A stretch of DNA of 64,000 nucleotides. It comes from JAFECT01 sp036501825 (GTDB lineage Bacteria > Pseudomonadota > Alphaproteobacteria > Caulobacterales > Caulobacteraceae). Within the stretch, counting starts at the first letter, position 1. Each line of letters starts with the position of its first letter. The notes under the pieces are model-generated. The model was not told the origin of the DNA, made no database searches, and saw only the letters and a list, made by a program, of their open reading frames with translations. Positions 7,695 through 16,397 of this stretch are shown piece after piece. The stretch lies in the NCBI GenBank assembly GCA_036501825.1, contig DASXZP010000009.1:9740-73739 (forward strand), in the 5' to 3' direction. A program made the translations under genes and the position numbers.

Positions 7695-8786
7695 TTGAGA
7701 CGCCATTATTTCCTGATGTTCGCGGTGGCCTTTGTGCTGGGTCTGGCCGTGCTGGGCGGGGTCAAGCTGCTGGCCGGCAAGGGCGGGGGAGCCGCGGGCG
7801 CCGCGAAGGCGCCGGCGTCGAAATCCGCGGGCCGCGCACCGTTCATCGCCGTAGCCCAGGTCACCCCGCGCGAGTTCGTCGGCCGCATCGACGCGGTGGG
7901 CGTGGCCAAGGCGCGCCAGTCGGTGACCCTGACCTCGCAGACCACCGAGATCGCCACCGAGATTCTGTTTCACTCGGGCGAGCGCGTCGCCAAGGGCCAG
8001 GTCCTGGCGCAGCTGAAAACCGACGAACAGAAGGCCGACGTCATCAATGCCGAGGCGGCCCTGGCGAAGGCCAAGAGCGACAACGATCGCTGGCAGGAGC
8101 TTTCCAAGCGCGGGTTCGCGCCGGCCGCGTCGGTCGACCAGTACAAGGCCGCCTATGAGCAGGCGAAGGCGCAGCTCAGCGCCGCCCAGTCGCGTCTGCA
8201 CGACCGCGTCATCCGCGCGCCGTTCGCGGGCACCATCGGCCTGTCGGACGCTGCGCCCGGCATGCTGATCACCCCCGGCACGCCGCTGGCCACCCTCGAC
8301 GATCTGTCCTCGGTGCTGGTGGATTTCGACGTGCCTGAGCGGTTCATGGGGTCGGTGCACGAAGGCTCGCCGATCAGCGCCGGCTCCGATGCGCTCGGCG
8401 GACGCATTATCACCGGCCGCATCGCGCGCATCGATACGCGGGTGAAGCCGGACACCCGCTCGGTCACCGCCCGCGCCGAATTCGCCAACCCGAACGCGGC
8501 GATCAAGCCCGGCATGCTGTTGAAGGTCACCGTGCAACAGGGCGCGCGCACCGCGCTGGCGCTGCCCGAAGCCGCGGTCCAGTTCGAGACCGACACGCCC
8601 TTCGTCTTCACCCTGGCCCAGGAGAACGGCAAGACCGTCGCCAAGCTGAAGAACGTCGTCATCGGCGCGCGCCAGGACGGTTACATCGAGATCGTCGGCG
8701 GCCTCAGCGCCGGCGACCGCGTGGTCGGCGACGGCCTCAACCGCATCCAGCCCAACCAGGCGGTGAAGGTGCTCGCCGCGCCATGA
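7695..8786 (+). CDS. RND efflux periplasmic adaptor (membrane fusion protein)
   Basis: A 363-residue HlyD/AcrA-type adaptor that links the inner-membrane RND pump to an outer-membrane channel. An N-terminal membrane anchor (FLMFAVAFVLGLAVLGGV) is followed by the split lipoyl domain (VTLTSQTTEIATEILFHSGE and VIRAPFAGTIGL). A short alpha-hairpin (residues 115-165), a beta-barrel and the membrane-proximal domain complete it. The start is a TTG at 7695, which keeps the basic RRHYF before the anchor; an ATG at 7716 would remove it. It overlaps the pump gene by ATGA, so the two are translationally coupled. No outer-membrane factor gene is adjacent. Confidence 0.9.
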   Translation: MRRHYFLMFAVAFVLGLAVLGGVKLLAGKGGGAAGAAKAPASKSAGRAPFIAVAQVTPREFVGRIDAVGVAKARQSVTLTSQTTEIATEILFHSGERVAKGQVLAQLKTDEQKADVINAEAALAKAKSDNDRWQELSKRGFAPAASVDQYKAAYEQAKAQLSAAQSRLHDRVIRAPFAGTIGLSDAAPGMLITPGTPLATLDDLSSVLVDFDVPERFMGSVHEGSPISAGSDALGGRIITGRIARIDTRVKPDTRSVTARAEFANPNAAIKPGMLLKVTVQQGARTALALPEAAVQFETDTPFVFTLAQENGKTVAKLKNVVIGARQDGYIEIVGGLSAGDRVVGDGLNRIQPNQAVKVLAAP

Positions 8787-11700
8787 CGCTCTCCGACTTT
8801 TCGGTAAGACGCCCGGTCGCCGCCGCCGTGGCGGCCATCGTGCTGTGCGTCATCGGCATGACCGCGTTTTTCACCCTGCCGGTGCGCGAGTTGCCCTCGA
8901 TCGATCCGCCGGTGGTCTCCATCGAGACCGACTACACCGGCGCCTCCGCCGAGGTGATGGAGCAGCGCGTCACCCAGGTGATCGAGCAGCAGATCGCCGG
9001 CATCCAGGGCATCGACTTCCTCAACTCATCGAGCCGCGACGGCGTTTCGCGGATCAACATCACCTTCACCCTGGACCGCAACATCGACGAGGCCGCCAAC
9101 GACGTGCGCGACGCGGTGAGCCACGTGGCCGGCCAGTTGCCCATTGACGCCAAGCCGCCGCAGATCTCGAAAGCCAGCGCCAACGCCCAGTCGATCCTGT
9201 TCCTCGGCTTCACCTCGACCAAGCTCAGCCAGCTTCAGCTCGCCGACTACGCCAACCAGTATCTGGTGGCGCGCCTGTCGACGATCCCGGGGGTGGGGCA
9301 GGTGCGCCTCGGCGGCGCCGGCCTCTATTCCATGCGCATCTGGCTCGACTCCGACGCCATGTCCGCGCGCGGCGTCACGGTCGACGATGTGCAGAACGCG
9401 CTCAACGCCCAGAACGTGGAACTGCCCGCCGGCGCGCTGGAGTCCCAGTCCAAGGACTACACGATCCGGGTGAACCGCCAGTACAACACCCCGGCCGAGT
9501 TTGCGGCCCTGCCGGTCGTCGCCTCGCGCGGCGCGACCAGCGGAACCACGGCCTCGAGCTTCGCGGCGGCGTCGCCGACCTCCTCGTCGGCGGTGAGCGC
9601 GACCTCCCGCGGCGCCAACTCGCAGATGCCCACCGTCGGCGCCCAGATTCCCAATGCCCAGTCCGGCTCCAACTACATCGTGCGCCTGGGCGACATCGCG
9701 CACATCGAGGAAGGACCCGACGACCGGCGCAACTATTTCGAGGTAAGCGGCCACCCCGAGGTCAGCCTGTCGGTGACCGGCCAGGCTCAGGCCAATAACC
9801 TGCAGATCTCCAACGACACGCGAAAGATGATCCGCGAGATCAACGGGTCGCTGCCGGCGGGCACTTCGCTGAAGATCATCGTCGACTATTCCCAGTTCAC
9901 CTCCGAGGCCATCAAGGAGGTCTGGATCACCATGGGCATCGCGCTCGCCCTGGTGGCCCTGGTCAACTTCCTGTTCCTGGGCAGCTGGCGTGCGGCGATC
10001 ATCCCCGCGGTGGTGGCGCCGATCTGCATCGTGGCGACGTTCACGGTGCTGGCGGTGTTCGGCTTCTCGATCAATCTTTTGAGCCTGCTGGCCCTGGTGC
10101 TGGCCATCGGCCTGGTGGTCGATGACGCAATCGTGGTGGTGGAGAACGTCCAGCGGCACGTGGACGAGGGCGAGCCGCCCGCCGTGGCCGCCATGCGCGG
10201 CGCCAAGCAGGTGTTCTTCGCGGTGGTGGCGACCACCATCGTGCTGATCTCGGTGTTCGCGCCCTTGATGGTGTTGCCGGGCTATATCGGGCGCCTGTTC
10301 GTCGAGCTGGCGGTGACGGTGGCGGCGGCGGTGTTCTTCTCGGCGCTGCTGGCGCTCAGCCTGTCGCCCATGCTCGGCTCCAAGCTGTTGAGGCCCGCGA
10401 GCAACGCGGGGGTGTTCCAGCGCACCGTCGACAATCTGATGGAGTCGGTGAAGCGGTCCTACGCCGCGTCGCTGCAGATGATGCTCGGCAACGGCTTCGT
10501 CACCATGCTGACCATGGTCGTGGTGGTCGGGCTGGCGGCGGCGGCGGGCGGCCTGTTCCTGGTCCTGCCGAAGGAGCTGGTCCCCAATGAAGACCGCGGG
10601 CGTGTCGACCTGAACATCCAGGGCCCCGAAGGCGCGGGTTACGACTACACCTTGCGCGCGGTGCACCAGGCCGAGCCCTATTTCGAAGGCTTGCGGCAGA
10701 AGGGCGTGCTCACCGACTATCTGTTTGCGGTGCCGTCGTTCGGCAACGGCCAGTACAACACCGGCTTCGGCACCACGGTGATGAGCGACTGGCGCAAGCG
10801 GACCCTGACCGCCGACGACCTCGCCGCGCAGATCAACAAGACGCTGTCCTCGATCACCTCGACCCAGTTCATCGCTGCGGTGCGCGGGCCTTTCTCACGC
10901 GGCGGCATGAGCGGCTCCAACGTCGACTTCGTCGTCACCGGCGACGACTACGAAGCGATCAACAAATGGATTCAGCCGGTGCTGAAGGCCGCGCGCGCCA
11001 ACCCCGGCCTCGCACGCCCGCGCATCGACTATGAACCGACCTCGCCGCGCCTGCTGGTCGATATCGACCACGACAAGGCCGCCCAGCTCGGCGTCTCCGC
11101 CCAGGAGATCGGTTCGGCGCTGCAGGTCATGTTCGGCTCCAAACAGGTGACCACCTACGTCAAGAACGGCCAGGAGTATTACGTCACCCTGCAGACCGAC
11201 CTCGACAAACGCCGCACGGTCGAGGACCTCGACAAGCTGAACGTGCGCACCGCCTCCGGCGCGCTGGTGCCCCTGTCCAATGTGGTGAAAACCGAGGTGC
11301 GCGGCGACACGCCCGACCGCGAGCGCCTGGACCGCATCCGCGCCATCACGCTGACGCAACAACTGAACCCCGGCTACACCGTCGAGCAAGCCATGACCTT
11401 CTACCGCAAGCAGGCGCAGAGCCTGCCGTCGGGGATGCAGATCAAGTGGGGCGGTCAGGCCAAGGACTATCTCGAGGCTTCGAACGCGGTGGGCCTGGCC
11501 TTCGGCGGCGCCCTGCTGTTGGTATTCCTGGCGCTGGCCTTCCAGTTCGAGAGCTGGATTCACCCGGCGATCATCATGCTGACGGTGCCCCTGGCGGCGC
11601 TCGGCGGCCTGTTCGGCCTGCTCATCGCGGGATCGTCGATCAACACCTACAGCGAGATCGGCCTGATCATCCTGATCGGCATCGCCGCCAAGAACGGGAT

Positions 11701-12061
11701 TTTGATCGTCGAGTTCGCTAACCAGCTCCGCGACGAGGGCCGCTCGGTACACGACGCGGTGATCGAGGCGGCGGCGCTTCGCCTGCGCCCGATCGTGATG
11801 ACCTCGATCTCCGCCGCCTGCGGGTCGCTGCCGCTGATCCTGGCGGCGGGTCCGGGCGCGGGCAGCCGCGAGACCATCGGGGTGACGGTCTTTACCGGCG
11901 CGATCTTCTCGACCTTGCTGACCCTGTTCGTGGTGCCGGTGTTCTACAATCTGCTCGCGCGCTTCACCAAGTCGCCGGAATGGACCGCGAAACAGATCGA
12001 AGCCTACGAGGAAGAAGAGCGCGCCCGCGGCGCCGGCGCCGAACCCAGGCCCGCCGAATAA
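8783..12061 (+). CDS. RND multidrug efflux permease (AcrB/HAE1 type)
   Basis: A 1092-residue proton-driven inner-membrane transporter with the standard 12-helix plan and two large periplasmic loops. The proton relay aspartates are seen in TM4 (VVDDAIVVVEN, residues 447-448) and the matching lysine in TM10 (IAAKNGILIVE, Lys970). The family norm is about 1030-1050 residues. The excess is mainly a Ser/Thr/Ala-rich insertion at residues 248-296 (bases about 9524-9670) in the first periplasmic loop. The N-terminus (MTLSDFSVRRPVAA) is canonical. It forms a two-gene operon with the adaptor at 7695. The substrate cannot be inferred. Confidence 0.93.
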   Translation: MTLSDFSVRRPVAAAVAAIVLCVIGMTAFFTLPVRELPSIDPPVVSIETDYTGASAEVMEQRVTQVIEQQIAGIQGIDFLNSSSRDGVSRINITFTLDRNIDEAANDVRDAVSHVAGQLPIDAKPPQISKASANAQSILFLGFTSTKLSQLQLADYANQYLVARLSTIPGVGQVRLGGAGLYSMRIWLDSDAMSARGVTVDDVQNALNAQNVELPAGALESQSKDYTIRVNRQYNTPAEFAALPVVASRGATSGTTASSFAAASPTSSSAVSATSRGANSQMPTVGAQIPNAQSGSNYIVRLGDIAHIEEGPDDRRNYFEVSGHPEVSLSVTGQAQANNLQISNDTRKMIREINGSLPAGTSLKIIVDYSQFTSEAIKEVWITMGIALALVALVNFLFLGSWRAAIIPAVVAPICIVATFTVLAVFGFSINLLSLLALVLAIGLVVDDAIVVVENVQRHVDEGEPPAVAAMRGAKQVFFAVVATTIVLISVFAPLMVLPGYIGRLFVELAVTVAAAVFFSALLALSLSPMLGSKLLRPASNAGVFQRTVDNLMESVKRSYAASLQMMLGNGFVTMLTMVVVVGLAAAAGGLFLVLPKELVPNEDRGRVDLNIQGPEGAGYDYTLRAVHQAEPYFEGLRQKGVLTDYLFAVPSFGNGQYNTGFGTTVMSDWRKRTLTADDLAAQINKTLSSITSTQFIAAVRGPFSRGGMSGSNVDFVVTGDDYEAINKWIQPVLKAARANPGLARPRIDYEPTSPRLLVDIDHDKAAQLGVSAQEIGSALQVMFGSKQVTTYVKNGQEYYVTLQTDLDKRRTVEDLDKLNVRTASGALVPLSNVVKTEVRGDTPDRERLDRIRAITLTQQLNPGYTVEQAMTFYRKQAQSLPSGMQIKWGGQAKDYLEASNAVGLAFGGALLLVFLALAFQFESWIHPAIIMLTVPLAALGGLFGLLIAGSSINTYSEIGLIILIGIAAKNGILIVEFANQLRDEGRSVHDAVIEAAALRLRPIVMTSISAACGSLPLILAAGPGAGSRETIGVTVFTGAIFSTLLTLFVVPVFYNLLARFTKSPEWTAKQIEAYEEEERARGAGAEPRPAE

Positions 12062-12105
12062 TCCGCATCACGACGATATGATCGACGCGCGAGGCCTCGA
12101 GGGCC

Positions 12106-13311
12106 TTGGCGAATCCGCGCGCTCTGCTATCGGCGGAATCCGGCGTCCACTCGCATCGAAAGCCCGCCCGCTTGACCAGCCGCATGCCCGGCCTCGACCT
12201 CCTGCGCGCGATCGCGATCCTGTGGGTGATGCTGACTCACAGCTATCTGACCGGCCTGTTTCCCGACGGCAATCTCGCGGCGGATTCCGGCTGGATGGGT
12301 GTGGACCTGTTCTTTGCCCTGTCCGGGTTTCTGATCGGCGGCCAGCTGTTTCGCCCCTATGCGCGCGGCGAGCCGGAGCACATCGGCCTGTTCTATTTCC
12401 GCCGGCTGTTTCGCACCTTGCCGCCCTATCTGGTCGTGGTCGCGCTCTATTTCACCATGCCGTTCTTCCGCGAGCGCGCGACCATCGCGCCGCTGTGGCA
12501 GTACCTGAGCTTCACCGAGAACCTGTTCGTCCAGTTTCCGCGCGGCGGCTTCGCCTTCTCCCACGCCTGGTCCCTGTGCGTGGAGGAGCAGTTCTATCTG
12601 TTCATGCCGCTCTTGGTGTGGGTGTTGATGCGCCGCCCCGCGTTGTGGAAGGCGGTGACGGTCTTCGCCCTGGTGCTCGGCGGGGGCATGCTGCTGCGTG
12701 CTCTGTTGTGGGAACAATACGTGGCGCCGGTCTGGGCGGGCGGCGACGGGCCGCAGTCGTGGACCCATTTCATGGAGCGCCTCTACTACCCGACCTGGTG
12801 CCGGCTCGACGGCCTGACCGGCGGCGTCATCGTCGCCGCCGTGCGCGCGTTCAAGCCGCGACTGTGGGAGGCGCTCGGCCGGCGCGCCAACCTGTTCCTC
12901 GTCGCGGGCTTGGCGGCGGTGGGGTTCTCGATCTGGTTTTTCCACGATCAGCACGCCTTCTGGCCCGACGTCGTCGGCTATCCGGTCCTGTCGTTCGGGA
13001 TGGCGTCGCTGGTTCTGGCGGGCGCGCATGCGACCAGCCTGATCGGGCGTTGGCGCGTGCCCGGCGCCGGCGCCATCGCCGCCATGGCCTACAGCCTCTA
13101 CCTCACGCACAAGGCGACCTATCACATGGTGCATGCGGCGTGGGGCGATGCGCTGGCGACCAACCAAACGCTGGCGATCGCGGTCTACGCGGGCGCCGCC
13201 TTCGCCGTCGGCGGCCTGCTCTATGTCACCTTCGAGCGTCCCGCCCTGATCGTACGCGACCGCATCCTCAAGCGCCGCCTCGCTGCAGCGCCTGCAGCTG
13301 CCGTCGCGTAA
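12106..13311 (+). CDS. Acyltransferase family 3 (OafA/YrhL-like) membrane protein
   Basis: A multi-spanning inner-membrane O-acyltransferase. The entry motif PGLDLLRAIAILWVM with the following HS (likely the catalytic His region) is diagnostic, and the VDLFFALSGFLIGG and SHAWSLCVEEQFYL motifs are typical. About ten hydrophobic helices are present. Such enzymes acetylate or acylate surface polysaccharides or other exported molecules. The start is uncertain: TTG at 12106 (used here, after GAGGG), TTG at 12172 or ATG at 12184 are all in frame, and the family motif begins right after the last. It lies 45 bases after the RND gene and may be cotranscribed by chance. Confidence 0.85.
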   Translation: MANPRALLSAESGVHSHRKPARLTSRMPGLDLLRAIAILWVMLTHSYLTGLFPDGNLAADSGWMGVDLFFALSGFLIGGQLFRPYARGEPEHIGLFYFRRLFRTLPPYLVVVALYFTMPFFRERATIAPLWQYLSFTENLFVQFPRGGFAFSHAWSLCVEEQFYLFMPLLVWVLMRRPALWKAVTVFALVLGGGMLLRALLWEQYVAPVWAGGDGPQSWTHFMERLYYPTWCRLDGLTGGVIVAAVRAFKPRLWEALGRRANLFLVAGLAAVGFSIWFFHDQHAFWPDVVGYPVLSFGMASLVLAGAHATSLIGRWRVPGAGAIAAMAYSLYLTHKATYHMVHAAWGDALATNQTLAIAVYAGAAFAVGGLLYVTFERPALIVRDRILKRRLAAAPAAAVA

Positions 13312-13317
13312 CCGGCG

Positions 13318-13872
13318 CTATTTCTTGGCGGAGGGCGCCTTGGCGTCGGCCGGTGCGGCTTCGACCTTGGGCTTCGCTTCGGTCGCCGTCTTCAGATAGG
13401 CGATGACGTCGATCCGCTCCTGGGGCTGGTCCAGGCCGATGAAGGTCATCTTGGTGCCGGGCACGGTGGTCGACGGCGACGACAGCCATTTGTCGAGATG
13501 CGGCGCGTCCCAGGCATACCCCTGGGCTTTCATGGCGTCGGAATAACCGTAGTCCGGCCTCGAACCGGCCTTGCGTCCGAACACGCCCCACAGGTTCGGC
13601 CCGGTCATGTTGGGACCGCCCTGTTCGACCGTGTGGCAGGCGCGGCAGCGGGCGAAGATGCGCTTGCCGTTCACCGGATCGCCGGTGTTGAACGGCGTCG
13701 GCAGGGTGGCGACCATCGCCTTGGAGGCAGGATCGATGGGTTCGGCTTCCTCGGCCGGCGCGCTCGCGCTCTGATCGGCGGTGGAGGCGGCGCTTGAATC
13801 CTTTTTGGGACCGCAGGCCGAAAGCGTCGCGGCGAGGCCGACCGCGGCGAGAACGATAAGGCGCGACGTCAT
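13318..13872 (-). CDS. Class I cytochrome c, predicted lipoprotein
   Basis: A 184-residue periplasmic electron carrier. The N-terminus is a lipoprotein signal peptide with lipobox LSAC (Cys20), followed by an Ala/Ser-rich linker to residue 60. The single haem motif CRACH is at residues 76-80, and the axial methionine is expected in PGTKMTF (Met142), giving a cytochrome c2-like domain. A Lys/Ala-rich tail ends the protein. It probably sits on the periplasmic face of a membrane and donates or accepts electrons in respiration. The ATG at 13872 was chosen because it starts the signal peptide. It converges with the acyltransferase gene, 6 bases apart. Confidence 0.9.
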   Translation of the reverse strand: MTSRLIVLAAVGLAATLSACGPKKDSSAASTADQSASAPAEEAEPIDPASKAMVATLPTPFNTGDPVNGKRIFARCRACHTVEQGGPNMTGPNLWGVFGRKAGSRPDYGYSDAMKAQGYAWDAPHLDKWLSSPSTTVPGTKMTFIGLDQPQERIDVIAYLKTATEAKPKVEAAPADAKAPSAKK

Positions 13873-13931
13873 GAGTCCCTCCAGCCGCGCGAAAGCTAGC
13901 GCGCAGCGGAGCGAAGGCAAGGGCCTATGGA

Positions 13932-14165
13932 TCAGCCGGTGGTGACGGTATCGCCGGACGGCGCGGCCAGCGGCACGGCTTCGACCGCGCCGGCGGCTTC
14001 CGGCGAGCCGCTGATGGCGGGACGCAGGCGGATGGCGCTGGGCTTGGCCGCTTCTTCGCCCGGCGAGAACACCTGTGAGCCTAAGACGATCACAGCGTAA
14101 AGCGCGACGAGTCCCGCGGCGGTGCGCAGTTCGCGACGGCTGAAAATGGCGTTGTCGGTCTTCAT
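13932..14165 (-). CDS. Small single-span membrane protein (77 aa)
   Basis: Starts MKTDNAIFSRRELRTAAG and has one transmembrane helix (AAGLVALYAVIVLGSQVF, residues about 17-34). A Pro/Ala/Gly-rich periplasmic or cytoplasmic tail follows. The ATG at 14165 is preferred over the GTG one codon upstream. It lies 59 bases upstream of the cytochrome c gene on the same strand, so it may belong to the same operon and act as an accessory of the cytochrome. That is inference from position only. No family recognised. Confidence 0.6.
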   Translation of the reverse strand: MKTDNAIFSRRELRTAAGLVALYAVIVLGSQVFSPGEEAAKPSAIRLRPAISGSPEAAGAVEAVPLAAPSGDTVTTG

Positions 14166-14477
14166 CACAGTCCTGTCCGCACGGTCCTATGCTCGAGGAG
14201 CGCCTGGGCCGGGTTTGAAACCCGTGATGCCGGGAGAGGCGCGAACCAAACGCACCGATACAGGGCTCAGAGGGCCGACGCGCGGGGGAGGGAACGCGTC
14301 CGTCGTCGAGACTCACTGGCCTAAGGGGAACCCTAGGGGATAGTTCCGGGGGCAGCCAGCGCGATATCGTTGCATTTGGTTCGCAGGTCCTGAACGCGAC
14401 ATAAAAGGCGCGGTTCCAGCTTTGCTAGAGAAGGGGGCCGTCGCTACCATCGGACGAAACGGGCGGTGCAACAGCTT
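14166..14477. other. Intergenic region, divergent promoters expected
   Basis: No gene seen. It must hold the promoters of the 77-aa gene (leftward) and the phosphatase gene (rightward). A 7-bp inverted repeat CGGGTTT/AAACCCG with a single central base lies at 14210-14224, and a CCTA-rich imperfect repeat lies near 14320-14340. I did not find a convincing sigma-factor consensus. Confidence 0.4.
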
Positions 14478-15095
14478 ATGAGCACAAGAGTTCTTCTGAT
14501 CCGGCACGGCGACGTCGAAGGCCTCAAGCCCGCGCGCTTCCGCGGCCGGCGCGACATTCCCCTCAGCGCCCTGGGCGAACGCCACGTGGCGGCCTGCGCG
14601 GCGCGGATCGCGCGCGACTGGCGGATCACCGCGCTCTATGCGTCCCCGCTCCAGCGTTGCCTTAAGACCGCCGCGTTCATTTCCCAGGCGACGCAGGTGG
14701 AGGTTCAGCCGCTCGAGGGCCTGCTCGACCTGGACTACGGCGACTGGACCTGGCGCACCCACGACGAGATCGAGCGCGAACAGCCGGACGCCTGGCGCCT
14801 CTGGCATGAGACGCCGGACGAGATGCGCTTTCCTGGCGGCGAGAGTCTGGCGGACATGGCGGAGCGTGCGACAGGCGCGTTGCGCACTGTGGCGGACGCG
14901 GCGCCGGATGGCTGCATCGCGTTCGTCACCCACGATGCGGTCGTGCGCGCGCTGGTTATTCAGTCGCTGGGAATTTCGCTGCGGCTCTATCACCGCCTGA
15001 CCGTGGCGCCGGCCAGCATCAGCGAACTCGACCTCGCGCGGGGCGGCCCCGGCCTGGTGCGCCTGAGCGACACCGGCCACATCGACGATCACTAG
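14478..15095 (+). CDS. Histidine phosphatase superfamily protein (phosphoglycerate mutase-like)
   Basis: A 205-residue branch-1 histidine phosphatase. The catalytic RHG motif is at residues 9-11 (VLLIRHGDVEG), the second arginine is in ASPLQRC, the acidic residue in DLDYGDWTWRTHDEI, and the second catalytic histidine in FVTHDAVVRAL. This family includes CobC/alpha-ribazole phosphatases and broad-specificity phosphatases. No cobalamin genes are adjacent, so the substrate is open. The ATG at 14478 starts the conserved core; the GTG at 14466 is less likely. It converges with the flagellin gene across a hairpin terminator. Confidence 0.85.
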   Translation: MSTRVLLIRHGDVEGLKPARFRGRRDIPLSALGERHVAACAARIARDWRITALYASPLQRCLKTAAFISQATQVEVQPLEGLLDLDYGDWTWRTHDEIEREQPDAWRLWHETPDEMRFPGGESLADMAERATGALRTVADAAPDGCIAFVTHDAVVRALVIQSLGISLRLYHRLTVAPASISELDLARGGPGLVRLSDTGHIDDH

Positions 15096-15117
15096 AAAAG
15101 ACGCCACTGAAAAAGCG

Positions 15118-15143
15118 AAAGCCGGTCCTGAGACCGGCTTTCG
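15118..15143. terminator. Hairpin terminator between the phosphatase and flagellin genes
   Basis: A perfect 11-bp stem (GAAAGCCGGTC / GACCGGCTTTC) with a CTGA loop. Read leftward it is followed by GCTTTTTC, which makes it a good Rho-independent terminator for flagellin. It may also act on the rightward phosphatase transcript. A second GC-rich imperfect hairpin followed by six Ts lies closer to the flagellin stop (about 15166-15203). Confidence 0.7.
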
Positions 15144-15223
15144 AAACGCACAAACTCGAAACGCAAAAAAGCGTGGGGGGAGGCCGGCCTTCTGCCCGCC
15201 TCCGCTGTCGCACGCTACTACTA

Positions 15224-16066
15224 CTACTGAATGTTACGGAACAGGCTGAGCAGGGTGGTCGACGACGAGTTCGCGATCGACAGCGACTGGACGCCGAGCT
15301 GTTGCTTGGTCTGCAGGGCCTGCAACTGAGCGCTGGCCTGGGCGAGGTCGGCGTCGACCAGGTTGCCGATGCCGGTGTTAAGCGTGTCCTGCAGCTTGCC
15401 GGTGAAGGTGAGCTGGGTCTGCAGGGCGTTGGCGCCGGTGCCGAGGTTGGCGAGCGCGGCCGACACCTGGTTGATGTCGGTGTCGAGCGTCGCCGCCATG
15501 CTGGTGGCCAGGGTCACGGTGCCGATGGTCGTCGTTGCGGTCAGGCCGGTGAGGTTGGCGCCGCCCAGCGACAGGTCTTCGGCCAGCACGGTGATCGTCG
15601 AGGTGCCGGAGGCGTTGGCCAGGGCGTTGTAGTTCTTGGCGCCCGACGCGATCAGGTTGGTGCCGTTGAAGTCGGCGTTGGTGACCACCTGGGTGATCTG
15701 GTTGCGCAAGGATTGGAAGTCGCTGTTCAACGCCGCGCGGCTGGTGGTGTCGAGCGAGGTGTCGGCGGCGGAGAGCGCCTTCTGCTTCATCTGCAGCAGC
15801 AGGTCGGAGATGGTCTGGCCGGCGGTCATGGCCACGTCGGTGGCCGAGAGGCCGCGGTTCAGGGACTGGTTGACCGAGTCCAGGGACATGACCTGGGCCC
15901 GTTGCGATTGGGCGATGGCCCACGTCGCGCCGTCGTCCTGCGGGCTCCCGACCTTCAGACCGGTCGAGATCTCGTTCTGGACTTGATTGATGGAGTTGTT
16001 GGTGGCGTTGAGGTTCTGCAGCGCGATCATCGCGCCGGTGTTCGTGTTGACGCTGTTCAGCGACAT
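15224..16066 (-). CDS. Flagellin
   Basis: A 280-residue flagellar filament subunit. The N-terminal D0/D1 coil (NSVNTNTGAMIALQNLNATN, continuing to the STGLKV motif) and the C-terminal coil (LVDADLAQASAQLQALQTKQ to the LLSLFRNIQ end) are textbook. The central variable region is short, Thr/Ala-rich and similar in size to Caulobacter flagellins. It is exported by the flagellar type III system. Four consecutive in-frame TAG codons end the gene (15226 down to 15215). A sigma-54 promoter lies about 70 bases upstream of the ATG. No other flagellar gene is in the window. Confidence 0.95.
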   Translation of the reverse strand: MSLNSVNTNTGAMIALQNLNATNNSINQVQNEISTGLKVGSPQDDGATWAIAQSQRAQVMSLDSVNQSLNRGLSATDVAMTAGQTISDLLLQMKQKALSAADTSLDTTSRAALNSDFQSLRNQITQVVTNADFNGTNLIASGAKNYNALANASGTSTITVLAEDLSLGGANLTGLTATTTIGTVTLATSMAATLDTDINQVSAALANLGTGANALQTQLTFTGKLQDTLNTGIGNLVDADLAQASAQLQALQTKQQLGVQSLSIANSSSTTLLSLFRNIQ

Positions 16067-16135
16067 GCCCGTTTTCCTGTTCAGGATGTCCGGCGCCGTT
16101 TTGGCGGCCGGGGGCGTTTTGCCCGCCTCTCAATC

Positions 16136-16152
16136 AGCAAGCGGCTTGCCAA
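16136..16152 (-). promoter_or_regulatory. Sigma-54 promoter of flagellin
   Basis: On the minus strand the sequence reads TTGGCAA-GCCGC-TTGCT. The -24 TGGCA and -12 TTGC elements have the exact 5-base separation of the RpoN consensus. The expected transcript start is near 16124, leaving about a 58-nt leader. Class IV flagellin genes of Caulobacter are known to use sigma-54, which fits. Confidence 0.8.
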
Positions 16153-16192
16153 GGGGCGCTGCCGGTTCGAGGCTTTGTAAATAAAGAGGTTT

Positions 16193-16274
16193 TTGCCGGG
16201 GCCCGCCGCCGGGGCGATATGGTTTGCGAGATCTTGCCGGGCAAAATCTGCAGCCCACGGCGCGAATTGCCGGG
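16193..16274 (-). promoter_or_regulatory. Three CCCGGCAA motifs, candidate FlbD enhancer (ftr-like) sites
   Basis: CCCGGCAA occurs three times on the minus strand, at 16193-16200, 16234-16241 and 16267-16274, upstream of the sigma-54 promoter. Caulobacter flagellar enhancers bound by the sigma-54 activator FlbD carry GGCA/TGCC cores, and the repeated motif resembles them. Assignment to FlbD is inference. Confidence 0.5.
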
Positions 16275-16299
16275 CCCGGCCCACACGACGGTCCCCTTA

Positions 16300-16318
16300 T
16301 TGCAAATCATTCTCAATC
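16300..16318 (+). promoter_or_regulatory. Fur box upstream of the siderophore receptor
   Basis: The 19-bp stretch starting TTGCAAATCATTCTCAATC closely matches the alphaproteobacterial Fur operator (TGCAAAT-x-ATTCTCA type). It lies about 80 bases before the receptor's ATG, where it would block transcription when iron is plentiful. Confidence 0.75.
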
Positions 16319-16397
16319 GCGTTGACAAGCGGCGCCGGGGGCGGCATGGAAACGGTCGTTGCGAACTATTCGCATTTGCACCCTCCGAAAGCCGCCC

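Noticed and set aside
9026..10666. 546-codon open frame antisense to the RND permease gene
   Set aside because: His/Arg/Gln/Asp-rich low-complexity translation caused by the GC-rich codons of the permease gene; no start signal.
14281..14350. GGAAC words suggesting an EcfG-type general stress promoter
   Set aside because: No CGTT/GTT -10 element at 16-17 bases spacing was found for either GGAAC.
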